A stretch of 16,917 bases of DNA from Candidatus Altimarinota bacterium. Its GTDB lineage: Bacteria; Patescibacteriota; Gracilibacteria; BD1-5; UBA2023. Both the position numbers and the translations under genes were made by a program. How positions within the stretch are numbered: position 1 is the first letter of the stretch; the number at the start of each line of letters is the position of its first letter. The stretch is from positions 1 through 16,917 of the forward strand of contig SSGK01000042.1 in NCBI GenBank assembly GCA_008015855.1, in the 5' to 3' direction. A model generated the notes under the pieces. The model made no database searches. It was not told where the DNA came from and saw nothing but the letters and a program-made list of their open reading frames with translations. This document shows positions 8,424-16,811 of the stretch, piece by piece.

Positions 8424-9869
8424 TGGAAGAAGCGTATCAATAGGAAGCTCATTGAGATTTTCTAATTCCTTGAATTCAGTAGGTCGTTCTATTGTAAAAT
8501 TTCCCCATTCTTCACTCATATCTCCGTATATTTTCACAAGTATATCAAATGATGGAATATTTCATTCAAAGCTGTATTCCCACTTTCCAGGTTCGCTTTT
8601 TGGCATAATTGACCCCTGAACAAGGGTTCGTCCTTTTTCTCTATAGGTAAGAGAGAGTCTGTCCCACACATCACTCGTAAGAGAAAGATTTCGGTCTTGA
8701 TCGTCAGAAATATCTAATACAAAGGTACGTGGAGAAAATTGAATCAGAGCAGATTCTTTTATTCCGGATAGGAATCCTCCGCTAAAATGAACAGTAATCA
8801 ATGTTTCATCCGCCTGCGAAGATACTCGTACATCATACGCATAATCTCGAGAAAAACCCTTTGATTGGATAATTCATCATTCGTATCGAAGCCCCATTAA
8901 GAGGGTATCTCTTTGAAAACTTTTCCAATCACGCTGTGTCAATGCTGGAAGTTGCAATACCTTTCCGATAACATCGTAGGTATCCTTCTTTGGTTCAAGA
9001 ATATATGATTTTCCTACGCGAGCATACGGTGTAAAAAGTGACTTCGTCTCAAGAATCGACAAAAATGAAAGCGCCATGTCTACTGACTTCTCCGCTGTTT
9101 GAAATTCACGAGAATCAGCTGGAATAGGAAAATGCCATTCTGTATTGAGATATGGATCGATGGTTTCATGGATTTTCTCCATCACTCCTTCTTCTGAAAC
9201 ATACCCAGTAAATGAATGAGCCTTAAGAAAGAGTTCTCCAGAGAACATCTTTATATCAACCGCAATACGATACATTCCTGACATGCTCTGCCATACATTT
9301 TGAGTAGAACCAGAAAGCGTAATCAAAAATGAGGCACTCTGTGCATTTTTTTGATAGGAACTTACTGAATTGAGAGGAGCAATCTGAAGAGAAAAATCAA
9401 AATCTTTTCATTTCATATCAAAATTGATTGTTGCATCCTGTTTGTAATCAGATGTTTTAAGGCGTCCAATATACTCAGAGAATGCATGTACAAGACCCTT
9501 TTGAAGGGTAATAACACCTGATTCTACTCCTGTTCTTTCGGCTACAGATATCTGTGAACTTCCAGAAAGTGCTACCGCACGAATAAGCTCTGAAGTGGTA
9601 CTAAGAAGAGTATTTTTCATCTTCTCGATCTCTCCTTTGTATTCTGGATAATAGGTTGCTCTCGCAAGAAGGCGTGCATTTCTATATGAATCGGAAAGAA
9701 CCATTCCGAGATATCATCGAACCTTTGTATCGGTTACCTTCCGAACAATCGATGTTGCTTCATTTTTAGATGCCGTCACCCCGAGTAATCCAGTAGCCTT
9801 TTCTGCTGATACTGTTCAAGAAAGGAGGATTATACCGAGTATCGAACCAAGCAATACTTTTCACTTCAT
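8421..9869 (-). CDS. Exported protein of unknown function, 482 aa
   Basis: ATG 9869 to TAA 8421. The N terminus is a clear Sec signal peptide: positively charged MKGKVLL, a hydrophobic core through LLSG, and a cleavage-type VSA near residue 22. There is no lipobox cysteine and no further transmembrane segment, so the mature protein of about 460 residues should be outside the membrane. It appears to hold a helical region (about 30-140) followed by beta-rich stretches such as LITLSGSTQNVW, FLKAHSFTGYV and ALIQFSPRTFVLD. The two later portions both have 'strand-gap-strand' repeats that could be a duplicated domain. No family is recognised. TGA codons read as glycine at residues 3 and 17 and elsewhere, so the standard code gives only fragments. 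Confidence 0.75.
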
Positions 9870-9896
9870 AGAAAAATAATTAGATAATACACTCTC

Positions 9897-9923
9897 ATTA
9901 TAAATAAAGACGGAAAAAAGCAA
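9897..9923 (-). promoter_or_regulatory. Putative promoter of the exported-protein gene
   Basis: On the minus strand TTGCTT (9923-9918), a 15-nt spacer and TATAAT (9902-9897) lie about 28 nt upstream of the ATG. It sits back to back with the promoter of the divergent GNAT gene. Confidence 0.5.
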
Positions 9924-9933
9924 ACAGGAGAAC

Positions 9934-9960
9934 TTGACTTTCTAAGGAGAGAACTACAAT
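9934..9960 (+). promoter_or_regulatory. Putative promoter of the GNAT-helicase transcript
   Basis: TTGACT (9934-9939), a 15-nt spacer and TACAAT (9955-9960) lie 28 nt upstream of the GNAT ATG. A second -10-like TATACAAT (9967-9974) follows, so the exact start is uncertain. Confidence 0.45.
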
Positions 9961-9988
9961 CAGTGTTATACAATCCTCTTATTACTGT

Positions 9989-10429
9989 ATGGAAATAATC
10001 CCCCTCAAAGAAGCTCCTGAGTTTCTCGAAACAATCGCTGAATGGCACAGAAATGAATGGTGAGATGAATGGGCTCTTTTTATGCAATCATGTGATTACT
10101 CTGGATGAATCCCCGCGCTCTATATCGGCTGCATCGATGGAAAGCCTATAGGTACCTCCCTTCTTATGGAAGAAGATATGACAACTCGAAAGGATCTCAC
10201 TCCTTGGTTGGCTGGAGTATATGTTATTCCGGAAGAACGCAGAAAATGATATGGAACTATTCTCGCGCATCATGCCATGATGCAAGCGAAAGAACTCGGG
10301 ATACCAAAGCTTTGGCTCTATACCCATACCGCACGCCATATTTACGAAACACTCTGATGGGAATATGTATCGAGTGAGGAGTATAGTGATGAATGAATAG
10401 TAGACATTATGACTTATATTTTTAATTAA
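9989..10429 (+). CDS. GNAT-family N-acetyltransferase
   Basis: A 146-residue protein of the Gcn5-related acetyltransferase fold, which moves an acetyl group from acetyl-CoA to an amine. Motif A is VYVIPEERRKGYGTILAHHA (about residues 78-97), with the pyrophosphate-binding R-x-x-G-x-G. The first glycine of that signature is Gly87, encoded by TGA (10247-10249). The region from KLWLYTHTARHIYETLGWEYV (about residues 109-129) is motif B, with a characteristic 'YE.LGWE' (the glycine is again TGA). The substrate cannot be predicted. The helicase gene starts 8 nt after its stop, so they are probably one transcript, although GNAT proteins are often bystanders in such units. No Shine-Dalgarno sequence. 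Confidence 0.88.
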
Positions 10430-10437
10430 TTAATTCC

Positions 10438-13400
10438 ATGGCTCTCAATCTTGATAGATTCACTCAGGTATATCAATCACTCAATGAAAAACAACGGGAA
10501 GCAGTTGATACGATTTATGGAAGCGTACTAGTTATTGCATGACCAGGAAGTGGAAAGACACAACTTCTTTCGGCACGCATTGCAAACATCTTAGCAACAA
10601 CCGATTATCTCCCCTCGAATATTCTCTGTCTCACGTTTACTGAGAATGCTGCTAAGAATATGAGAGAACGCCTTGCGACGATTATTGGACAAGATGCCTA
10701 CAAAGTAGCAATTCACACCTTTCATAGCTTTGGAAATGAGGTCTTGAATCGATTCCGCTACCTTACAAAAGAATACAATGACGCAACTCCCGTCGATGAT
10801 ATCGAAGCGTCAAAGATACTTGATGAGATTCTAATGGCACTTCCATGGGATAATCCCTATCGTCCTTGATTCCGTGCGAGTGATACTATTAAAGAAGTTC
10901 TCTCCAATATCGGGAATCTCAAAAAAGGATGACTCACTCCTTCACTCTACCAAGAAGTACTCGAAGGAAATAAGAGCATCATCCATACCCTCAATCCACT
11001 CATTGAATCTTTCTGGGAACGCATTGATTCACTCGGACAAAAGAAAGAAGAAAAAGAGAAAAAGGTTTCTTTATTTGAAGAATTTACAAATACGGTTAAA
11101 CAATTGAACATATACTGAAAACGAATTGGGAATTATGATGACTTTTTCTCGCTCTTTGTACGAGAACTCGAGGCAAGCTGGGAAACATCAGAATGAAATG
11201 GAAATACAAAATTCATGAATACATGGAGGGACGCTTGGACAACAAAAAACTACCGATGAAAGCGTGAACTCAAAGAAACGGGAAAAATCGAAAAACAAGA
11301 AGCCCTTATTTCTATATTTGAGCAGTATCAAGAAACCCTCAAGAAAAGAGGATTCATTGATTTCAATGATATGATCCTTGAGACGCTTGATCTCATTCAA
11401 TCAAATGATATCGTTCGAATGGGTCTCGCGGAAACATATCAATTTATCATGATTGATGAGTTTCAAGATACCAATGAAGCTCAGATGCAACTCATCCAAG
11501 GCATTCTCAGTGTAAATCCAGAGGGAGCAAATATATTTGCGGTAGGAGATGATGATCAGTCTATCTATAAATTTCAGTGAGCAAATACCAAAAATATGCG
11601 TGATTTTCATGACTCTTACCATGATACGAAGCTCATTATCCTTGAGAAAAACTATCGTTCTAAGCATGAAATCATTACTGAATCACGAGCCGTTATTCAG
11701 TCAGAATCCAATAATATTGGAAATGTATTTCCTTGAGCAACGAAGCAATTCGATGCGGTACGCGAAACGGGTGGAAGCGTGCGAAAAAAACGATTTAAAA
11801 ATGAACTCGAAGAGGTTTCCTGGATTATTACGGATATCGAGCAAAGGATTCAAAATGGAGCAAAACAGAGTGAAATAGCTGTTATTACTAAAAAGAATAA
11901 AACCCTCGAATTTATCGGAAAAGGACTCCTTGAAAAAGGAATCAATATCCACCTCTCAAAAACCGAATCCATCTTTGATAACGATGCAGTAGTTCTTATC
12001 ATCAATATACTAAAGTTTCTCCATTCTACGCATGCAGACTACCGTGAGGAAAATGCGGAAATACTCGTCTCAATACTCTCACATCCCTGCTTTCAAATCG
12101 ATCGACTCGTACTCTGGAATATCTCAAAAACAGTATACCATGCTCGAAAGGATACCACTAAATCATGGCTCGAAACGCTTTCACGACAAGAGGATAGTAC
12201 CGTCAGAAACATAGGAAATTTTCTCAAGGAACTCTCTTCACGATGACATACTGAGCGATTAGAAGACATCATTGATTACATCACCGGGGCAAACGCATTA
12301 CACTTACCAGATGACTATGATGAGGATGGGAAAACAAACCCCCTCCAGATAGATATGTTTGGATCGGAGCGTATGGAATTTGTTTCGCCGATATATCATT
12401 ATTTCTTCTGAAACAATGCGGAACAATCATGAAATATTCACTACGCTCGTCATCTGACGAATATGCGAAAATTTATCGAATCAGTTCGAAGCTATAAAAA
12501 TGGAAAGAGCTTCATCACTCTTGCTGATGCTCTTGAAATCATTCGTCTCATCGAAAAATACGATATCAATATAACTACCTCGCATGTTATTGGAAATGAA
12601 TGAAATGCGATAGAACTTATAACGGTCTATAAGGCAAAATGACTTGAATGGGAACATGTGTACGTTCCTTGTATTCACAAACGCGAATACAAGCTCGGGA
12701 AAATTGCTGGAAGCATGCTCCCAAAAAATCTCCCACTCGAAGCAGATAAGGATGGAGATGAAGATATTGAACGACTCATCTATACGGCCTATACACGTGC
12801 GAAGGATAGTCTCACTCTTTCCTATGCAGAAACGTCAATTGATGAAAAATCACTGGAACCACTTCCATGTATCGGTGCGGAAGATGAATCATGGGAGGAA
12901 TCCACGAATGAACCAATTTCTTCTCTTACCGAAGCTCTCGAGGTTGAAAAGAAAGAACTCTTTTGTCTGCCTTATATCGGCGAAGAGAAGGATTTCCTCA
13001 AAGAGCGTATCGACAAGAATTTTGTCATGAATGTAACAGCCCTCCAGTGATTCCTCAATGTGGTTGATGCTTGACCAGAATACTTTGTGTCAAATACCCT
13101 CCTACGATTCCCGCAGGCGAAGAATATTGCTGCATCGTATGGTTCTGCGATTCATAAGGCGCTGGAAGACTTTTTCACTGATTATAGCACTCATAAAACC
13201 TACAAGAAAGATATCCTCTTCACTTCTTTTGAAGAATCGATGAAAAAAGAATGATTCGATGAGAATACCGAGACAACCTACTTGGCACGATGACGAGAAA
13301 ATCTCGAAGCACTCTATACGGAGATTACAGGAAAAACATACGGAGATCTCTTTCTCGAATATGATTTTCGAGCCGCTCATGGAGGAACATTCCTTCCAGT

Positions 13401-13860
13401 GGATACAGAACATTCGATTCAAGTGACGGGTAAGATCGATAAGATTGAGAAACTGCCCGATGATTCTCTCATCATTACTGACTACAAAACAGGAAGTGGA
13501 TTCGATACATTTGATGGAAAATGAGCCGAATATGAAAAAATAAAACAATGGAAATATCGACTCCAACTCTGTTTCTATGCCATTCTTTTTGAACTCTCTC
13601 CTCGATGGAAGATGTATCAGAAAAAACAATATGAGCTCTTCTTTGTGGAAAAAAATCGAGACGAAGAGCGGTTTCACAGAGTACTCGAGTATATCCAACA
13701 AGGGGAAATAGAACGCACGAAACGGCTCATTATTGCCGTATCAAAAAAGATTGAGTCACTCGATTTCCCTGATATTACGAAGTATCCAAAAACCCTAGAA
13801 GGAATCAGAATGTTTGAAGATGATCTTATTGCCTGAATTCATAATGAAGTTCTATGATAA
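10438..13860 (+). CDS. UvrD/Rep-type helicase fused to a PD-(D/E)XK nuclease
   Basis: A 1140-residue superfamily 1A helicase-nuclease likely to process DNA ends for recombination or repair. Helicase motifs in order: Walker A GPGSGKT (35-41, Gly35 is TGA); Ia LTFTENAAKNM; II DEFQD (340-344); III GDDDQSIYKFQGA (from about 370); IV EKNYRS; V VYKAKGLEWEHV (Gly735 is TGA); VI AYTRAKD with Arg787. The C-terminal nuclease (about 880-1140) has GSAIHKAL (about 902), GKID (Asp1001), TDYKTG (Asp1015, Lys1017) and the QLCFYA helix: the RecB/Cas4-like layout. This domain order is that of AddA/AdnA/AdnB-like proteins. No second subunit is adjacent. About 20 TGA codons read as glycine. The last codon before TAA is TGA, and the next gene overlaps it. 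Confidence 0.93.
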
Positions 13861-14156
13861 ATAATCCCCACCATAGTAAATTATATTCCTATCTCGAAGA
13901 TGATGCTCTTGCTCTTATGCAAAATACCGGAGATAGAGAGCGACTTTTACAAACGGCTCACAGAATAGGAATGACCCTCGAAGAATATCGAGAATTTGTC
14001 GTGCATCTCCTCTTTTGTCATGATGCTCAAGAAAAAAACATCCTCATTCGACAGTACGTGCAACGGGAAATTACTTATCTCTTAATACAGAGAAGTATTC
14101 AAGCATGAAATCAGGCCTTTCAACTCATAGAAAGGATTCAAAAAAACGCATCTTAG
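13854..14156 (+). CDS. Small hypothetical protein, 100 aa
   Basis: ATG 13854 overlaps the end of the helicase gene by 7 nt (frame shifted), so the two are likely translationally coupled. The product begins MINNPHHSKLYSYLEDDA and appears all-helical and charged, with a 'RERLLQTAHRIGMTLEEYREF' like segment at about residues 28-48 and a C-terminal helix LIERIQKN. One TGA reads as glycine (QAGNQA, 14106-14108). No family is recognised. Coupling suggests a partner or accessory of the helicase-nuclease, but nothing in the sequence proves it. Its TAG stop lies inside the loop of the shared terminator and overlaps the stop of the convergent rhomboid gene. Confidence 0.7.
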
Positions 14157-14170
14157 AAGATGCGTTTTTT
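14141..14170. terminator. Bidirectional terminator shared by two convergent genes
   Basis: AAAAAACGCATCTT (14141-14154) is perfectly complementary to AAGATGCGTTTTTT (14157-14170). Each strand reads a GC-containing stem followed by six T. The loop region contains the stop codons of both flanking genes. Confidence 0.9.
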
Positions 14171-14701
14171 CATGTACCACCAGAGAATACCGAACACAGC
14201 TCATGATGCATGTCATACAAGACTAATATGAGCACTGAGCCCAATAGCTATATTAAGGAAGAGCCAGAATCAAAGCTGTCATGAAAGCGGATGATTCACT
14301 GATCGGAGATCAACATAGAGATATGCTAGTATGGCTGTTGCAAAGCCACTAATCCCCATAGTGAGAACATATGGATCAAAGGTCAGAAGACAAAGAGCAA
14401 CAAAGAGTGTATTCCCGAGGAAAAAGGCAACAAACTCATCTTTTTTCATACGAGATTCGATATCTCCACCCATTTGATACAAAAAGAGCGAGTTCATGAG
14501 AAGATGCAGAAAATCAACGTGAAGAAATTGATAGAAAGATAGTTGCATCAGAAAATAAAAATATTCCCCTCGATAGAGTGCGGTTCGAATCATACCATAT
14601 CATTGGAGCGATGGTATTCCATACCATGCAATAAAAGACACAATAACACAGACGAGAATAAGGAGATGTGAACGAAATTTACTTGGATAGAATGGTATCA
14701 T
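14153..14701 (-). CDS. Rhomboid family intramembrane serine protease
   Basis: A 182-residue polytopic membrane protease. Family hallmarks: a hydrophobic first segment (about 12-30), 'HLLMNSLFL..MG' with His66 and Asn70 in the second helix, catalytic Ser118 in MGISGFA and catalytic His164 in VGHASGAVFG in the last helix. The Ser-His dyad and the order of helices fit the minimal six-helix rhomboid. TGA codons encode glycine at several places, including Gly163 just before the catalytic His. Start ATG 14701 is 2 nt after the stop of the lytic transglycosylase gene, so they form one unit. The TAA stop overlaps the stop of the convergent 100-aa gene. Substrates are unknown. Confidence 0.88.
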
Positions 14702-14703
14702 AA

Positions 14704-15600
14704 TTATGGTAATTGGGGTTTAGGAAGTTTTACAGTCCATTTCCCTTCTGGGAGAGATTCACCGAGAATCCATGGATTCAATTCTCGAAATACCGATGGG
14801 GCAACATTATATGTCTGAAGCCAGGTGTATATATTTTCGATAGCCCCTACTTCCACTGAAATAGTTTCTGGAGGAGTAAATTGATGTCAGAGGAGATCGG
14901 TATCATAGAGCTCATATCGATGCTCCATAATATACTTAATAGCGAGAATTCTCCAAACATATCGAGCCGTCTCTGAATTGAGGTCAAGATCATAATACGT
15001 ACTTACTCCTTGCTCTTTCATATCACGCAAGAGACCATTTTCTCATCGATTATACGCTGCTGCTGCGAGTGTCCAGTTATGAAAATCATCCTGATACATT
15101 TCCTTCAGATAGGTCAGTGCTGCATCTGTTGCCTTTTCAAAGTTATATCGTTCATCAATTGCCTTATCAACCCTGAGTCCATATCGCTTGGCTGTTTCTG
15201 GCATAAATTGCCAGATACCCGCTGCTCAGGCGGAAGAATATGCATTATTCTTCAGAGCACTCTCAGCGATAGCAAGGTAGACAAAATCATCAGGAAGTCA
15301 GAAGACCTTGAGTCTCTCACGAATGTATGGAATATAGAGTGGTTCTCTCTTATGATAGAGCTGAATCCGATCATATGAGAATCGGAGTGCAATAATTTCG
15401 CGTTCTATCTTCTCAGTATGGAGTGAAGTATATGGCTCCTCAAACGGAACCACTTCATTGGCAAATTGGAGTGAAGAATAATCGATATCCACATCCCGCA
15501 AAAAAGAATACTTTGAATATCCAATCAGGAGGTATCAAAGAAATACAAACATCACTCACACAATTCCGAGAAAAATAGCCCTTTCAAATGTTCGTCGCAT
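14704..15600 (-). CDS. Membrane-anchored lytic murein transglycosylase, SLT/MltD type
   Basis: A 298-residue GH23-type peptidoglycan lyase. An N-terminal hydrophobic segment (about 9-28) anchors it or exports it. The catalytic domain has the general acid/base Glu113 in IAESALK, followed by AYSSAGAAGIWQFMPETA (121-138) and an AAYNRGENG segment (about 180), which are family signatures. The C-terminal 45 residues (VGAIENIYTWLQTYNV...ELNPWIL) look like a LysM or pre-LysM module. TGA glycines occur in the anchor, in SSAGAAG and in YNRGEN. The start codon directly follows the T-run of the rpsO terminator, and its ribosome-binding site AGGGGG lies in the hairpin arm. It is the first of a two-gene unit with the rhomboid gene. 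Together with murA it covers wall synthesis and turnover. Confidence 0.9.
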
Positions 15601-15632
15601 AAAAAATCCCCCTTACGAATATAAGGAGGATT
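15601..15632 (-). terminator. rpsO terminator that also holds the transglycosylase ribosome-binding site
   Basis: On the minus strand AATCCTCCTTA (15632-15622) pairs fully, with one G-U pair, to TAAGGGGGATT (15615-15605), followed by TTTTTT ending at 15601. The next base begins the transglycosylase ATG. The descending arm contains AGGGGG at a proper distance from that ATG, so the hairpin would both end rpsO transcription and hide a Shine-Dalgarno sequence. Confidence 0.75.
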
Positions 15633-15659
15633 ATATAATATTTTTGGGAGAATCAACTC

Positions 15660-15923
15660 TTATTTACGGAGTCCAAGCTTCTCAATAAGTGCTTCATAAC
15701 GAGCAACTTCTTTGCGCTTAAGGTAGTCAAGAAGTTTACGACGCTTCGCAACCATCATTACAATTCCACGACGTGAGTGGTTATCTTGCTTATGAGTCTC
15801 AAGATGAGTCTTAAGATTTTCGATGCGACTTGTAAGGATAGCAACTTGTACTTCTGGAGAACCAGTATCACCCTTATGAGTAGCAAAACTCTCCATGAGA
15901 GATTTCTTTTCTTTTCGTTCCAT
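15660..15923 (-). CDS. rpsO: 30S ribosomal protein S15
   Basis: An 87-residue small-subunit protein that binds the central domain of 16S rRNA. GDTGSPEVQVAILT (residues about 18-31), HKQDNHSRRG (43-52) and KLLDYLKRKEVARYEALIEK (about 62-81) match the family almost residue for residue, and the length is close to the usual 89. ATG 15923 gives MERKEKKSLMESF, which matches the expected N terminus. A longer in-frame opening exists upstream but lacks similarity. All its glycines are GGT or GGA, with no TGA, unlike every other long gene here. The leader of about 55 nt is longer than elsewhere in the window, which may allow S15 autoregulation as in other bacteria. Confidence 0.97.
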   Translation of the reverse strand: MERKEKKSLMESFATHKGDTGSPEVQVAILTSRIENLKTHLETHKQDNHSRRGIVMMVAKRRKLLDYLKRKEVARYEALIEKLGLRK

Positions 15924-15983
15924 ATAACGTATTTTGTAAAAAAATAAAGCACATCCAGAAAATACACCAGACGCGACAAAAAA

Positions 15984-16011
15984 AGTATACACAAATGGCT
16001 CTATAAAGCAA
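15984..16011 (-). promoter_or_regulatory. Putative promoter of rpsO
   Basis: On the minus strand TTGCTT (16011-16006), a 16-nt spacer and TATACT (15989-15984). The same pair of hexamers with the same spacing occurs upstream of hrcA. It lies between the hrcA stop and the rpsO start. Confidence 0.5.
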
Positions 16012-16022
16012 ATTTTATAGAG
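15999..16022. repeat. Inverted repeat after hrcA
   Basis: CTCTATAAA (15999-16007) and TTTATAGAG (16014-16022) form a 9-bp stem with a 6-nt loop just after the hrcA stop. There is no T-run immediately behind it on the minus strand, so it is at best a weak terminator of hrcA. It overlaps the -35 box of the putative rpsO promoter. Confidence 0.45.
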
Positions 16023-16028
16023 AATATT

Positions 16029-16730
16029 TTATAAAACCTGCTTCAGAGCTGCAATATTGAAGGAATAATCCATCTTAATAGGTCAGAGGATCCCTATGTA
16101 GCCAGAATATCCATCGATCTGGATTTTCTTTACGAGTATCGTAAGCATTTCTCATCCCTGGAACGCACCTGCCTCATCTCCGATAAAAAGCGATATTTTT
16201 TCAGTAATATCGAGTCGTTCGAGTAATTCGATAAATCCATGCTTATCTTCGAGCATGCGAATCATCGCACAAATATCCTCTCCAACCGCATTTCCAGAAC
16301 GCTCCAGTAAATGTGACAGACCCAGATAGTAAGAAGCTCCAAGTGATGGAACCACCGCAAAAGTAATCTCTTTCGTAATGTGCGTCAGACGACTTACAAG
16401 AGTATAGAGAACATCATCAATTTTTTCTGATCGGAATCGAATTTCCTCTTTTGGTTCTGCTTCGATAAACATATTTGGCATTGTCTCCATGAGATAATCC
16501 ACAAAAACACGAAGTCATCGTGTAGTGGGAAGGCGTCCTGCACTATTGTATGGTTGAAAAATAAGCCCCATTTTTTCAAGAGAAGCCATATCATTGCGAA
16601 CAGTTGCCGAAGAAACCTGCAAATCATGCTTCTTTAGGAGTGATTTTGAGCCCGTTACCTCTCCTGTTTTGAGGTATTCCTCTACAACAATTTTGAGGAT
16701 ATGTATTTTACGTTGATCTATTTTTCTCAT
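16029..16730 (-). CDS. hrcA: Heat-inducible transcription repressor HrcA, short form
   Basis: HrcA represses chaperone genes by binding CIRCE operators. The 233-residue product has the N-terminal winged helix MRKIDQRKIHILKIVVEEYL with SSATVRNDMASLEKMGLI (about 40-57), followed by SAGRLPTTRGLRVFVDYL (63-80, the glycine after TTR is TGA, 16515-16517). It ends with the family C-terminal signature GILGPIKMDY, whose glycine before Pro is also TGA. It is about 100 residues shorter than the typical HrcA of roughly 340, with a reduced GAF-like middle part. ATG 16730 gives the standard N terminus; the longer opening upstream is unlike the family. No dnaK, dnaJ or grpE is next to it in this window. The only clear heat-shock candidate nearby is clpC. 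Confidence 0.92.
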
Positions 16731-16754
16731 GCACAGAGTATTATGAGGAAAAGT

Positions 16755-16782
16755 ATACAAAAAAGAGGTGAAAAAGCAATTT
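16755..16782 (-). promoter_or_regulatory. Putative promoter of hrcA
   Basis: On the minus strand TTGCTT, a 16-nt spacer and TATACT (which ends near 16752) lie about 20 nt upstream of the hrcA ATG. The -35 box falls in the loop of the upstream gene's terminator. The hexamers are identical to those proposed for rpsO. Bounds are approximate to a few bases. Confidence 0.4.
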
Positions 16783-16792
16783 TTCACCTCTT
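16759..16792 (-). terminator. Rho-independent terminator of the right-edge gene
   Basis: AAGAGGTGAAAAA (16763-16775) and TTTTTCACCTCTT (16780-16792) form a perfect 13-bp stem around GCAA. On the minus strand six T (16764-16759) follow. It separates the edge gene from hrcA. Confidence 0.85.
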
Positions 16793-16811
16793 GAGATCCA
16801 ATAGAGTCTCT

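Noticed and set aside
13102..13701. A 199-codon minus-strand ORF opposite the nuclease domain
   Set aside because: It is the complement of the PD-(D/E)XK region with its conserved DYKTG motif; the antisense product has no family features.
15924..15992. N-terminally extended rpsO start
   Set aside because: The extension has no S15 similarity and covers the putative promoter and leader; ATG 15923 fits the family N terminus.
1399..16730. In-frame TGA codons as frameshifts, pseudogenes, selenocysteine or tryptophan
   Set aside because: Flanking homology stays in the same frame through every TGA, the positions align to glycine in known families, TGG is used normally for tryptophan, and a selenocysteine at Walker A glycines makes no sense.
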